Source of the DNA: Sphingomonadales bacterium
GTDB taxonomy: Bacteria > Pseudomonadota > Alphaproteobacteria > Sphingomonadales > Sphingomonadaceae
DNA: 28,511 bases
Reading direction: 5' to 3'
NCBI GenBank assembly: GCA_024636595.1
Contig: JAGXGT010000176.1
Location: forward strand, 1-28,511
Shown: positions 1 to 7,951 of the stretch, one piece after another
How positions within the stretch are numbered: position 1 is the first letter of the stretch
Layout of the letters: the number at the start of each line of letters is the position of its first letter
The notes under the pieces: generated by a model
The model's input: the letters and a program-made list of their open reading frames with translations, nothing else
Database searches by the model: none
What the model was told of the DNA's origin: nothing
Position numbers and translations under genes: made by a program

Positions 1-534
1 GATACCGGCTATGCCAAACCGCCAAAGGCCACACAGTTTAAAAAGGGCAAGTCTGGCAATCCCAAGGGCCGACCAAAGAACCGGCACAAAGAAATACCCT
101 ATGATGCAGTCTTGGGACAAATGGTAACGATCAGGGAAGACGGGAGCACGCGCCGGGTAACGGCAGCTGAAGCATTTATTCTCCAGCTTACACAAAAAGG
201 TCTCGCCGGTGACAGCGCAGCTGCGCGTTCATCGCTGACTGCAATCGAGAAAGCGCGTGCTGGCAGGGTAGCCGATGATGTTCTGCAGATCAGGCGTATC
301 ATATTGAGCGGATACGGGCTTGGAAGCGCCCTCGAAATACTAGGAATTGCTTACAAGAAGTTTGGGATGGACGAGGCGAGGGTTCGCTGGGAGCTCAATC
401 CGTGGATCGTCGAAGCGGCGCTTGCTAGACTAGGTTCGCGCCAGCTTACGATCGAGCAGCAGCGCATAGTAATCGATGCTACGCGCACGCCGGACAAAGT
501 GGAATGGCCGCATTGGTGGCAGGTTTTTGAGTGA
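1..534 (+). CDS. DUF5681 family protein, 5' end outside window
   Basis: The frame is open from the first base of the window, so the gene is partial; 177 residues are visible and it ends at a TGA at 532-534. The visible N-terminal part carries the lysine- and glycine-rich signature QFKKGKSGNPKGRPKN (about residues 12-27 of the visible part), the hallmark of DUF5681. The rest is a predicted helical region with no catalytic motif that I recognise. The function of the family is unknown; such proteins are often found in accessory or prophage-like DNA of Alphaproteobacteria, but no terminase, integrase or other phage gene is visible here. It converges with the minus-strand regulator gene that ends at 807. 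Its presence hints that the catabolic cluster to its right may border on accessory DNA. Confidence 0.75.
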   Translation, partial: DTGYAKPPKATQFKKGKSGNPKGRPKNRHKEIPYDAVLGQMVTIREDGSTRRVTAAEAFILQLTQKGLAGDSAAARSSLTAIEKARAGRVADDVLQIRRIILSGYGLGSALEILGIAYKKFGMDEARVRWELNPWIVEAALARLGSRQLTIEQQRIVIDATRTPDKVEWPHWWQVFE

Positions 535-725
535 AAGGGCTACTAGCTTTGGTAGTTAACTGTTCTTAGCTGACCAGCTGCTTCGATTTATGATCTAAAC
601 AGTTCGAATGACCGAAACTGGGTGTGAAGTGAACGTTGAGAATCCCTATTCCAAATGGCAGCGTCATCCCTAAAATGGACATTAGGTTTTACTACTAGTG
701 ACAAATTGACGCGATATTTACCCTT

Positions 726-758
726 CTCCCACAGCGCTTAGCAGAGGCTGTGCGGGAG
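726..758. terminator. candidate hairpin terminator between convergent genes
   Basis: CTCCC-ACAGC at 726-735 can pair with GCTGT-GC-GGGAG at 747-758, giving two 5-bp stems separated by a 2-nt bulge, with an 11-nt loop. It lies about 50-80 bases past the stop of the HxlR gene (minus strand) and about 190 bases past the DUF5681 gene (plus strand). Neither strand has a proper T-run after the stem, so it may be a Rho-dependent end or a processing hairpin, not a classical intrinsic terminator. Nothing else is visible in 535-806. Confidence 0.35.
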
Positions 759-806
759 TAGGTGATGCGAAATCGTGGCATATTCTCGCGGTACCAAGAA
801 CTGATC

Positions 807-1727
807 TCAGACAGTTTTGTAGGTGACCTCATCAAGCTTGAGCGGTTCGCCACAATGGTCGCATGCCATTACCATCTCCAACGCCGACTGGCAGGGACGA
901 TGCGAAAGAAGAAGCGGTGGTCCCTTTTCGTCAGCATAATAGCGATCACCCCATTGCAGCAGCGAAAGGATCACTGGATATAGGGCCCGGCCTTTTTCTG
1001 TAAGGCGGTACTCATAACGCGGAGGCAGGTCACAATATTGAGTTGCATGAAGTATACCCTTGTCAATCAATTCCGTGATTCGGCCTGAAAGGATATTTGG
1101 TGCCATTTGCGTATCTGTCTGGATCTGGTCAAACCGGTGAAAGCCAGAAAACATGGCCCTCACGATCAAGGTCGACCACCGATCCCCATAAAGCCCGATG
1201 ACCGTATCGACGAGAGTAGCCTTGTCGCGGCGGGCGGTGACGGCCTTGGATGGACGTCGTCTTGTACTGTAAACGGGAATGACCTGCGCCAAGCCTGGCC
1301 CGGCTTTCCAACCGACATCGCGCGGGTCAATTTCCCCCGTGCATGACTTGCAAGTAGCGCGTGGCTCAGCCACGTGCTCGCAAGTCTTGTGCACCAATTG
1401 CACGGTGAAACCACGCTCCCCAGATTCCCAACGATGCTGCCAACCAAGCATAGCAAGGGCAACGGGAAACAGGGCCCGGCCTTTATCTGTCAAGCGGTAG
1501 AAGCTGCGACGCCCTTTTGGTTCAGGATTCTTTACCAGACAGTCTTCGACGACTAGCTTCTTTAGCCGGTCACTCACGACCGAACGGGGGACGCCGGTCT
1601 CTTCAACAAAAGCTTCGAAAGTGTTCGTTCCCAGAAACGCGCGTTCCATTAGCAACAGGACTGGAACGTCGCCGACAACCTCAAGCGCACGCCAAATCGA
1701 ACAAGCACGGATGGTCACCATCTTCAT
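807..1727 (-). CDS. transcriptional regulator with two tandem HxlR-type winged-helix domains
   Basis: A 306-residue DNA-binding protein made of two HxlR domains in one chain, where most family members (about 100-150 residues) have one and dimerise. Domain 1 covers about residues 8-130 and domain 2 about 170-295; both contain the late winged-helix signature LT(D/E)KGRAL, offset by 163 residues. Each half ends with the same H-x2-C-x9-C-x2-C pattern (H113, C116, C126, C129 and H276, C279, C289, C292), which could bind a metal or respond to thiol chemistry. The ATG at 1727 is preferred over the TTG at 1730 because an AGG lies 8 nt before it. It is the last gene of the receptor-hydrolase unit, 19 nt after the hydrolase stop. 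It is inferred to control this unit and perhaps the divergent catabolic operon. HxlR proteins commonly regulate aldehyde and aromatic metabolism; the effector here is unknown. Confidence 0.85.
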   Translation of the reverse strand: MKMVTIRACSIWRALEVVGDVPVLLLMERAFLGTNTFEAFVEETGVPRSVVSDRLKKLVVEDCLVKNPEPKGRRSFYRLTDKGRALFPVALAMLGWQHRWESGERGFTVQLVHKTCEHVAEPRATCKSCTGEIDPRDVGWKAGPGLAQVIPVYSTRRRPSKAVTARRDKATLVDTVIGLYGDRWSTLIVRAMFSGFHRFDQIQTDTQMAPNILSGRITELIDKGILHATQYCDLPPRYEYRLTEKGRALYPVILSLLQWGDRYYADEKGPPLLLSHRPCQSALEMVMACDHCGEPLKLDEVTYKTV

Positions 1728-1746
1728 CAAGATCGCCTATAGCGCG

Positions 1747-3057
1747 TCATTGTCCGCTTAGTCGATCAGCAATCGCCTGATAGGCCGGGAGGCTTACGTA
1801 ATCGATATTTGCGTTCGCGGCCAAGGGGTGAGAAGCAAGGCGAACGATAACCATCTCGGCGGCAGGATCGATATAGATCGTCTGGCCATGGACTCCGCGC
1901 GCGGCGAACGCGCCGTTGCGATTGTGGCTGACCCACCACTGGTTGCGATAGCTCCAGCCCGGCAATGTCTTGTACCCCGCTTTGGCGAAATCGGTTTTGC
2001 TGGCACCATAGCGTATGGCTTGGACAACTTTTTTTGGAACGATCTGCTGCCCATTGAACTGGCCATCCTGCCTCATCATCTCGCCGAACCGAGCATGGTC
2101 GCGCAGCGTCGCGTTGAGCCCGCCTGCCGCCCATCCTGTTCCATGTGAGTCGACTAAAATATAGGCATCCTCCTCTGACCCCAATCGGCCCCAGATGCGC
2201 TCTTGTATAACGTCAACTGGATTGCGACCGGTCACGCGAGCAATCAGCCAACCCAGCACTTCAGTATTGACTGATTTGTAGACAAATTGCGAGCCGTGCT
2301 CGCCCTCCTTCCGCAAAGTCGAGAGATAAGCATAGTAGCCATCCGGGCCCTCATAATCGTTAGGACGCGGAAAGATACCACCTGCCAAAGCGAAGGCGAA
2401 TACATCTGCCTTGGGATCGCTATAATCTTCCGAATAGTGAATGGCCGTCGTCATATCGAGTATTTGCCGGACGGTTGCATCGCCAAACCCGCTTTCAACC
2501 AATTCAGGAATGTAATGTGCGACCGTCTGTTTCTCATCCAACAAGGCCTCCTCGACCAGCATTGCTGCGAGCGTACCGTAATAGGACTTAGTCATCGAGA
2601 ACGACATGTGCGGAGTGTGCTGCTTAGTTACCCCGAAATAGCGTTCGTAGACGATATTGCCGCGGTGTAGGACAAGTATCGCATCGGCATAGCTGGCCTG
2701 CAACGCCTCATCCCAGCGCATCGGCTTGTTACTTCCCAAGGGAAGGAAGGTCACTGCATCAAGATCGTTCCGCAGTTGACGAGATAGCGCGCTTGGCGGC
2801 CCATCACCGCGCTGCAAATTGGCGGTCGGGAACAGTGTCCGCATATTGGAGAAAGCCCAGCGAGTACGCGGGAACTGATAATAGCTCCCGTCCTCTTGTC
2901 GTACCACTTTGTCGTCTGGGGGTGGACTACCTTGCATCCACCCCATTGTGACCGGATCGCTTTCGGCGGGGCTTGCCGGCCTCTGCTGCGCCTGCGCCGA
3001 AGCGCAGGTCGCGAACAGAAAAAATGGCAGGATGGAGCGGGTTAAGGTGCGTCCCAC
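1747..3057 (-). CDS. exported serine hydrolase, beta-lactamase fold, 6-aminohexanoate-dimer hydrolase-like
   Basis: A 436-residue enzyme of the class C beta-lactamase/esterase superfamily. The N-terminus is a signal peptide (hydrophobic core ILPFFLFA, likely cleavage after AQA near residue 23), so it should act in the periplasm. The catalytic S-x-x-K is SMTK at residues 154-157. Y260 in FVYKSVN is the likely second-motif tyrosine, and a HGQ near the C-terminus takes the place of the KTG triad. The segment starting MGWMQGSPPP and the overall pattern resemble proteins annotated as NylB-like 6-aminohexanoate-dimer hydrolases. That family includes esterases and amidases, so the true substrate may be any ester or amide. 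The start is GTG, 4 nt past the TonB receptor stop, implying translational coupling. The likely role is to hydrolyse an imported conjugate before further breakdown. Confidence 0.82.
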   Translation of the reverse strand: MGRTLTRSILPFFLFATCASAQAQQRPASPAESDPVTMGWMQGSPPPDDKVVRQEDGSYYQFPRTRWAFSNMRTLFPTANLQRGDGPPSALSRQLRNDLDAVTFLPLGSNKPMRWDEALQASYADAILVLHRGNIVYERYFGVTKQHTPHMSFSMTKSYYGTLAAMLVEEALLDEKQTVAHYIPELVESGFGDATVRQILDMTTAIHYSEDYSDPKADVFAFALAGGIFPRPNDYEGPDGYYAYLSTLRKEGEHGSQFVYKSVNTEVLGWLIARVTGRNPVDVIQERIWGRLGSEEDAYILVDSHGTGWAAGGLNATLRDHARFGEMMRQDGQFNGQQIVPKKVVQAIRYGASKTDFAKAGYKTLPGWSYRNQWWVSHNRNGAFAARGVHGQTIYIDPAAEMVIVRLASHPLAANANIDYVSLPAYQAIADRLSGQ

Positions 3058-3061
3058 CGAC

Positions 3062-5353
3062 CTAGAATTTCACGTCAAACTGCAAGGCTATGTTGCGTGG
3101 GCGGTCATAGATAGCGTTGTAGGCAATACCAGCGCCACCGGTGAAAGTGGTCGCCAGCGGCAACGCCCCTGCAGTTTGCATAATCCTTTCGTTAGTGAGG
3201 TTGCGGCCGACCAGTGCGATTGTCCAATTATTATCAATATGGCCGAGCGAAACCCGCGTGCCCATTTTCACATATCCGCTTTGACGCGTACGCGGATCAA
3301 GATTCGCGGCTGCGATGTAACTGCTCGAGAAGTCGGCATTCAGGTTGATGCCAAACTTCATATTGCCACCAATCTCGTGACTGAAGTCGCCATTGAGGTT
3401 GCCAGACCATTTGGGTGTAAGAGCATTCCGCTGACCGCTATAGCTGCAGAAGGTACCGTTATCAGGCACCTGCTGGAAGAAACATTGGCCTAGCGGGAAG
3501 TTGGTGAATTCAAAATCCAGATAAGCGATCGCACCGCTCAGCGTGAAATGATCGTCCATCGCCCAGCGCATATCTGCTTCAACGCCTTGTGTTTTTGCGC
3601 CCGATGCGTTGCGAACATTAAAACTCAGAACGCCGTCGAAGACGTTTGTCTGGAGATCCCTGTATTTCGTATGATAGGCCGATACATTGATCGCAAGATT
3701 ACGTGTCTTGTATTTCAGTCCGGCTTCAAAATTGTCAGCCTGTTCGTCGCCGAACACAAAGGCACCAGGAGTTGCGACGGTTGTCGAAGTCGGGAGCGAG
3801 TTTCCGCGAATGTCAAATCCGCCTGCCTTGGATCCGCGCGCAAATGATGCGTAAAACATCAGATCGCCCGTGATGTCATATTGAATATTCGCCATCGGAT
3901 TAAACGAGCTTTCGTTGAGCTTGCCCGAAATATTATGCGCTTCGATATTAAGCGCACGGAAGGTGCCGATCACCGCGGGATCACTGATTGCCGGCATCGC
4001 AGCGAGACTGAGTGGTCCACGATTGACCGCAAGCGCTCTGCTGCCAGTTTTGCTCTCGTGATTGAAACGCGCCCCTAATGTCACGCGCAGAGAGTCAGTT
4101 AGCGAAATTTCGCCTTGCGCGAAGACCGAGATCAAGTCCGATTTCTGCGAGTAGACGCGATCATTTGACGTGTCTCCAAGTGCCCGAAAAGGGGTCGCAA
4201 AGAAAAATGGGTTGAACTGGACGTGGTCGGTCACGCCCAGCTTGGTGTTTTGATAATAGACCCCGGCGATGTAATTGAACGGCTGGTCACCTGGTGAGGC
4301 AATCCGCAATTCTTGCGAAAACTGACGGTAATCCTCGGACTGCCGGGTGCCGTCCAACAGGGTAGGGTTCACGAAATCAACGTCGATCGTTTCTTTTACA
4401 TTATAGTCGAGATAACCGGTTACTGAGGTAAGGGTATGATCACCAAGTTCCAAATTGGCGTTGAGCACAGTGTTGAAAACTTTGTTTCGGCTCTGATAGC
4501 CCCCGTCTGCGCGCACATAGTCTTCGTTAGTCTCGACAGAAAGTGGCCCCGCAAAAACCAGGCCATATATGCCTACCGGGCCAAATGCCTCGCGTGGTTG
4601 GCCCTTGGTTTTGAAGTCCGCATATTCGACTTTCAGATCAGCGGAGAGCGGGCCGTCGCCTTTGAAATCAACGATGCCGCGCACGAATGCTTCGCGCACA
4701 TTGGGCTCGTTCCGGTTCTGTTTTGTGTTAAAGAAGTAACCATCCATATCACGGTAGTAACCAACGACCCTTGCGCCGACATTATCAGAGATCGGGCCGG
4801 AAAGGACACCGGTTATGCGCTTCTCTTTGTGCTCAAATTCGTAGCTCGCGCTGACCGAACCTTCGAATTCGTCGGACGGGCGACGACTGACGACGTTAAC
4901 AGCGCCGGCGATAGCGTTTTTGCCGAACAGGGTCGGTTGCGGACCACGCAGCACCTCGATACGCTGGAGATCGACTAACGGCATGCGGCTTAGCTGGTCG
5001 CGACCATAATATACGCCATCAACGAACATCGCGACCGACTGCTCAAAGCCCTTGTTATCGCCCGAAGCGATGCCGCGAATAGCGATACGGTTAGCGATTG
5101 CGGTCTGGGTGATCTTCAGATTCGGAATAGACGACGACACCGACTCAAGGTTGGTCTGGCCATAAGCCTCGATTGTCTCTCCGGTTACAGCCGAAATTGA
5201 AATCGGCACATCGGACAGTCCTTCGGCACGTTTTTGCGCAGTAACTACGATTTCAGCCAGGCCGCCCTGCTCGTCTACCGTGTTATCCTGTGCCCAAGCC
5301 GCCGCCGGAGTCACCAACGCGGTCGTCGCAAGAATCTTCAAAACCGATTTCAC
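3062..5353 (-). CDS. TonB-dependent outer-membrane receptor
   Basis: A 763-residue outer-membrane transporter. It has a signal peptide ending AAAWAQ (about residue 22), then the entry region EIVVTAQKR and a plug domain (about 40-165). The plug contains the typical FVDGVYYGR, RIEVLRGPQ and LFGKNAIAGAVNVVSRRP motifs. A long beta-barrel region ends in FDVKF, a normal C-terminal phenylalanine for barrel assembly. The plug motifs match the large sphingomonad family of receptors annotated loosely as iron-complex receptors, many of which sit in catabolic clusters and import organic molecules. No siderophore gene is nearby, so import of the substrate of this cluster is the favoured role. The start is GTG, with GGGGAGG 8 nt upstream. 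It is the first gene of the minus-strand unit with the hydrolase and the HxlR regulator. Confidence 0.93.
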   Translation of the reverse strand: MKSVLKILATTALVTPAAAWAQDNTVDEQGGLAEIVVTAQKRAEGLSDVPISISAVTGETIEAYGQTNLESVSSSIPNLKITQTAIANRIAIRGIASGDNKGFEQSVAMFVDGVYYGRDQLSRMPLVDLQRIEVLRGPQPTLFGKNAIAGAVNVVSRRPSDEFEGSVSASYEFEHKEKRITGVLSGPISDNVGARVVGYYRDMDGYFFNTKQNRNEPNVREAFVRGIVDFKGDGPLSADLKVEYADFKTKGQPREAFGPVGIYGLVFAGPLSVETNEDYVRADGGYQSRNKVFNTVLNANLELGDHTLTSVTGYLDYNVKETIDVDFVNPTLLDGTRQSEDYRQFSQELRIASPGDQPFNYIAGVYYQNTKLGVTDHVQFNPFFFATPFRALGDTSNDRVYSQKSDLISVFAQGEISLTDSLRVTLGARFNHESKTGSRALAVNRGPLSLAAMPAISDPAVIGTFRALNIEAHNISGKLNESSFNPMANIQYDITGDLMFYASFARGSKAGGFDIRGNSLPTSTTVATPGAFVFGDEQADNFEAGLKYKTRNLAINVSAYHTKYRDLQTNVFDGVLSFNVRNASGAKTQGVEADMRWAMDDHFTLSGAIAYLDFEFTNFPLGQCFFQQVPDNGTFCSYSGQRNALTPKWSGNLNGDFSHEIGGNMKFGINLNADFSSSYIAAANLDPRTRQSGYVKMGTRVSLGHIDNNWTIALVGRNLTNERIMQTAGALPLATTFTGGAGIAYNAIYDRPRNIALQFDVKF

Positions 5354-5361
5354 AATAATAA

Positions 5362-5368
5362 CCTCCCC
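5362..5368 (-). promoter_or_regulatory. ribosome binding site deciding the GTG start of the TonB receptor
   Basis: On the minus strand this reads GGGGAGG, followed by 8 nt (TTATTATT) and GTG at 5353. The strong site at ideal spacing supports a GTG start; the signal peptide follows directly. Confidence 0.7.
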
Positions 5369-5416
5369 ATTTTGCCGACACGCGGTTGCTATTGGCGAGA
5401 GATATAAGTGCCCGCC

Positions 5417-5445
5417 TTGCGCATCTGATAAAAGTATGGCTATAC
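5417..5445 (+). promoter_or_regulatory. candidate promoter with overlapping inverted repeat, catabolic operon
   Basis: TTGCGC (5417-5422), a 17-nt spacer and CTATAC (5440-5445) fit a sigma-70-type promoter 57 bases before the first gene of the plus-strand operon. The sequence GTAT-GGCT-ATAC (5434-5445) is a short inverted repeat that covers the -10 element, where a repressor could sit. The region 5354-5501 is the only gap between two divergent units, so it must hold control sites for both. The exact elements are inferred by eye. Confidence 0.35.
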
Positions 5446-5501
5446 AAGTTAATGTCTTTATGCAAGTGTTTGTCTAGATGAAGATGAGGAACTGACTAGC
5501 A

Positions 5502-6449
5502 ATGCCTTTGCCTGAACAGCTTTTGAAGAATCTCGCGCTTCCGGTGATCGGTGCGCCGATGTTCCTGATTTCAGGACCGGAAATGGTCATTGCGCAGGCC
5601 AAGGCGGGCGTGATCGGTAGTTTCCCGACGCCTAATGCGCGGACGCCTGAGATACTTGATAGCTGGATGCAGCAGATATCAGAGTCATTGGCGAATGATC
5701 CCAAAGCTGCCAACTGGGCGGCCAATCTGGTCGTTCACCCGTCCAATGATCGGTTGCCCGCCGACATGGAATGCGTGCTGCGACACAAGCCGCCGCTCGT
5801 AATCACGGCCCTCGGCAGCCCGGCCAGAATCGTCGATGCCGTGCATAATTATGGCGGGCTGGTCTTTGCCGATGTCAATTCGGTAGGCTTCGCCCGCAAA
5901 GCAGCGGCACTTGACGTCGATGGATTGGTGCTGGTCGCATCCGGTGCGGGCGGACATACCGGGCAAACTGCGGGGTTCGCGTTCGTCGACGAGGTTCGCC
6001 AGTTCTGGGACGGCCCAATTGTACTTGGCGGCGCGATTTCGACTGGCCGCGCTATTCGTGCTGCAGAAGTGCTAGGCGCTGATCTTGCTTATGTCGGAAC
6101 GGCGCTGATCGCGTGCGAGGAAAGCGAAGCACAACTCGCCTATAAAGAACTGGTGGTTGCAGCTGGCGCTGAAGATATCGTGCCGTCCAACGGCATAACT
6201 GGCGTCACCGCAAACTGGCTGCGGTCTAGCCTCGTGGCAGCAGGTTATGACCCGGCAAACATGCCTACAGAAAAGACGCCCAATTTCGAAAACGCTCTGG
6301 ATGATGCCAAGGCTTGGAAAAATGTCTGGTCTGCCGGGCAAGGCGTGGGGGCAGTGACCGCGATTGAGCCGATGGCGCAGATTGCTGCGCGGTTGAAACA
6401 GGAATATGGCGCGGCCTGCAGTTTGCCGCGTTTCGATGCAAAGGAGTGA
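5502..6449 (+). CDS. nitronate monooxygenase / 2-nitropropane dioxygenase family flavoprotein
   Basis: A 315-residue FMN-dependent TIM-barrel protein. Visible family motifs are GAPMFLISGPEMV (about residues 15-29), GAGGHTG around residue 150 with the conserved histidine at H152, and the phosphate-binding GGAISTGRA and YVGTA segments. True nitronate monooxygenases use this histidine to deprotonate nitroalkanes, but many relatives are misannotated and act as flavin reductases or enoyl reductases. It is the first gene of a seven-gene operon. The stop overlaps the ribosome binding region of the next gene, AAGGAG at 6441-6446, so the two are translationally linked. In this context it may reduce or oxygenate an unsaturated intermediate. 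A GAGGA lies 11 nt before the ATG, a slightly long spacing. Confidence 0.85.
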   Translation: MPLPEQLLKNLALPVIGAPMFLISGPEMVIAQAKAGVIGSFPTPNARTPEILDSWMQQISESLANDPKAANWAANLVVHPSNDRLPADMECVLRHKPPLVITALGSPARIVDAVHNYGGLVFADVNSVGFARKAAALDVDGLVLVASGAGGHTGQTAGFAFVDEVRQFWDGPIVLGGAISTGRAIRAAEVLGADLAYVGTALIACEESEAQLAYKELVVAAGAEDIVPSNGITGVTANWLRSSLVAAGYDPANMPTEKTPNFENALDDAKAWKNVWSAGQGVGAVTAIEPMAQIAARLKQEYGAACSLPRFDAKE

Positions 6450-6453
6450 TGTC

Positions 6454-7950
6454 ATGACAGTTGAACTTATTGGAAACGTACGGTCGACCCTGAAGTCTAC
6501 CGACCATCCTTATATGCAGGGGGCATGGCGCCCGACGTTCAAAGAATGGAACGCCATTTTTGCTAACGGTGATGCAGAAGTGATCGGCACCATTCCTGAC
6601 GACATTGATGGCGTGTATATCCGGACCGGCGAAGTGCCAGTGCATGAGCCAATTGGCCGGTACCATCCCTTTGATGGCGACGGCCAGATTCATTCGATCA
6701 GCTTTAAAGACGGGCGGGCAAGTTATCGCAATCGCTTTGTGCGCACCAAAGGCTTTCAGGCTGAACAAGAGGCTGGCCAGGCCCTTTGGGCCGGACTGAT
6801 GGAGCCTCCGCACAAATCGACCCGTCCGGGCTGGGGTGCTCAGGAGTGGCTTAAAGACAGCTCATCAACCGATGTCGTCGTCCATGCGGGCAAGATCCTC
6901 TCGACTTTTTACCAATGCGGCGAGGGCTATCGGCTCGATCCATTCACGCTTGAACAATTCGGTACTGAAGGTTGGGTGCCGCTCGATGGTGTTTCGGCGC
7001 ATACCAAGGTGGACGAAGCGACGGGCGAGCTGCTCTTTTTCAACTATTCAAAACATGCGCCCTATATGCATTATGGCGTCGTTGGCCCTGACAATCGGCT
7101 CAAGCATTATATTCCGATCCCGCTCGACGGGCCGCGGCTGCCGCACGACATGGCTTTTACCAAAAACTATGCCATTCTCAACGACATGCCGCTGTACTGG
7201 AATCCAGAGCTGCTCGAACGGAACCTGCATGTCGTGGAGTTTCATCCAGATCAAAAGACCCGCTTCGGTATTATCCCGCGATTGGGCCAGCCAGAGGATA
7301 TTCGCTGGTTCGAAGCCGAGCCAACCTATACGCTGCATTGGCTAAACGCCTGGGAGGAAGGCGAGGAGATCATTCTCGATGGCTATTATCAGGAAGAGCC
7401 AATGCCCAATTCTCATCCCGATGCACCTGAAGGGTTAGAGCGGATGATGGCTTATCTTTCGCAAGGTTTGATGAAGCCCAAGCTTCATCGCTGGCGCTTT
7501 AACCTGAAGACCGGAAAAACAACCGAAGAGCGCCTTGATGACCGCATCCTCGAATTCGGCATGATCAACCAGAAATATGCCGGGCGCAAATACCGCTATG
7601 CTTATTCGGCGGTGCCCGAGCCATATTGGTTCCTGTTCACCGGCTTGGTGAAGCATGACCTTGAGATGGGCACGAGCGAGGAAATCAGCTTTGGTTCTGG
7701 CCGTTTTGGCAGTGAAAGCCCCTTCGCGCCGCGCATAAATGCGCAGGATGAAGATGACGGCTATCTCGTCTCCTTCATTGCCGATGTCGAGAATGACCAA
7801 TCGGAATGCGTTCTGATTGATGCCAAGAATTTTGCGGCAGGACCGGTTTGCCGGATCATCCTGCCAGAACGTTTCTGCTCGGGCACACATTCGGTCTGGG
7901 CTAATGGTGACGATATCGGCATGGGACCAAACACGGTACTTTCGGCCTAA
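6454..7950 (+). CDS. carotenoid cleavage oxygenase family enzyme (RPE65/lignostilbene dioxygenase superfamily)
   Basis: A 498-residue non-heme iron dioxygenase that should cleave a C=C bond to give two carbonyl products. The seven-bladed propeller family binds Fe(II) through four histidines, and all four are visible in family context: H183 (SAHTKVD), H231 (LPHDMAFT), H295 (LHWLNAWEE, with the second-sphere glutamates following) and H479 (SGTHSVWA). The HPFDGDGQIH segment near residue 70 is also typical. Length is normal for bacterial members. The start is ATG at 6454, 7 nt after AAGGAG; a longer frame from 6406 would run into the previous gene and is rejected. There is no signal peptide, so it is cytoplasmic. 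At the site where characterised lignostilbene dioxygenases have a substrate-binding lysine (LALKED type), this protein has STFYQCG. A phenolic stilbene is therefore not the obvious substrate. Apocarotenoids or other isoprenoid or aryl alkenes are possible. Confidence 0.9.
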   Translation: MTVELIGNVRSTLKSTDHPYMQGAWRPTFKEWNAIFANGDAEVIGTIPDDIDGVYIRTGEVPVHEPIGRYHPFDGDGQIHSISFKDGRASYRNRFVRTKGFQAEQEAGQALWAGLMEPPHKSTRPGWGAQEWLKDSSSTDVVVHAGKILSTFYQCGEGYRLDPFTLEQFGTEGWVPLDGVSAHTKVDEATGELLFFNYSKHAPYMHYGVVGPDNRLKHYIPIPLDGPRLPHDMAFTKNYAILNDMPLYWNPELLERNLHVVEFHPDQKTRFGIIPRLGQPEDIRWFEAEPTYTLHWLNAWEEGEEIILDGYYQEEPMPNSHPDAPEGLERMMAYLSQGLMKPKLHRWRFNLKTGKTTEERLDDRILEFGMINQKYAGRKYRYAYSAVPEPYWFLFTGLVKHDLEMGTSEEISFGSGRFGSESPFAPRINAQDEDDGYLVSFIADVENDQSECVLIDAKNFAAGPVCRIILPERFCSGTHSVWANGDDIGMGPNTVLSA

Positions 7951-7951
7951 C

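Noticed and set aside
600..612. T-loop-like GTTCGAATGACC, possible tRNA
   Set aside because: No acceptor, D or anticodon arms can be drawn around it.
4436..4978. Plus-strand open frame (180 codons)
   Set aside because: Shadow of the TonB receptor gene on the other strand.
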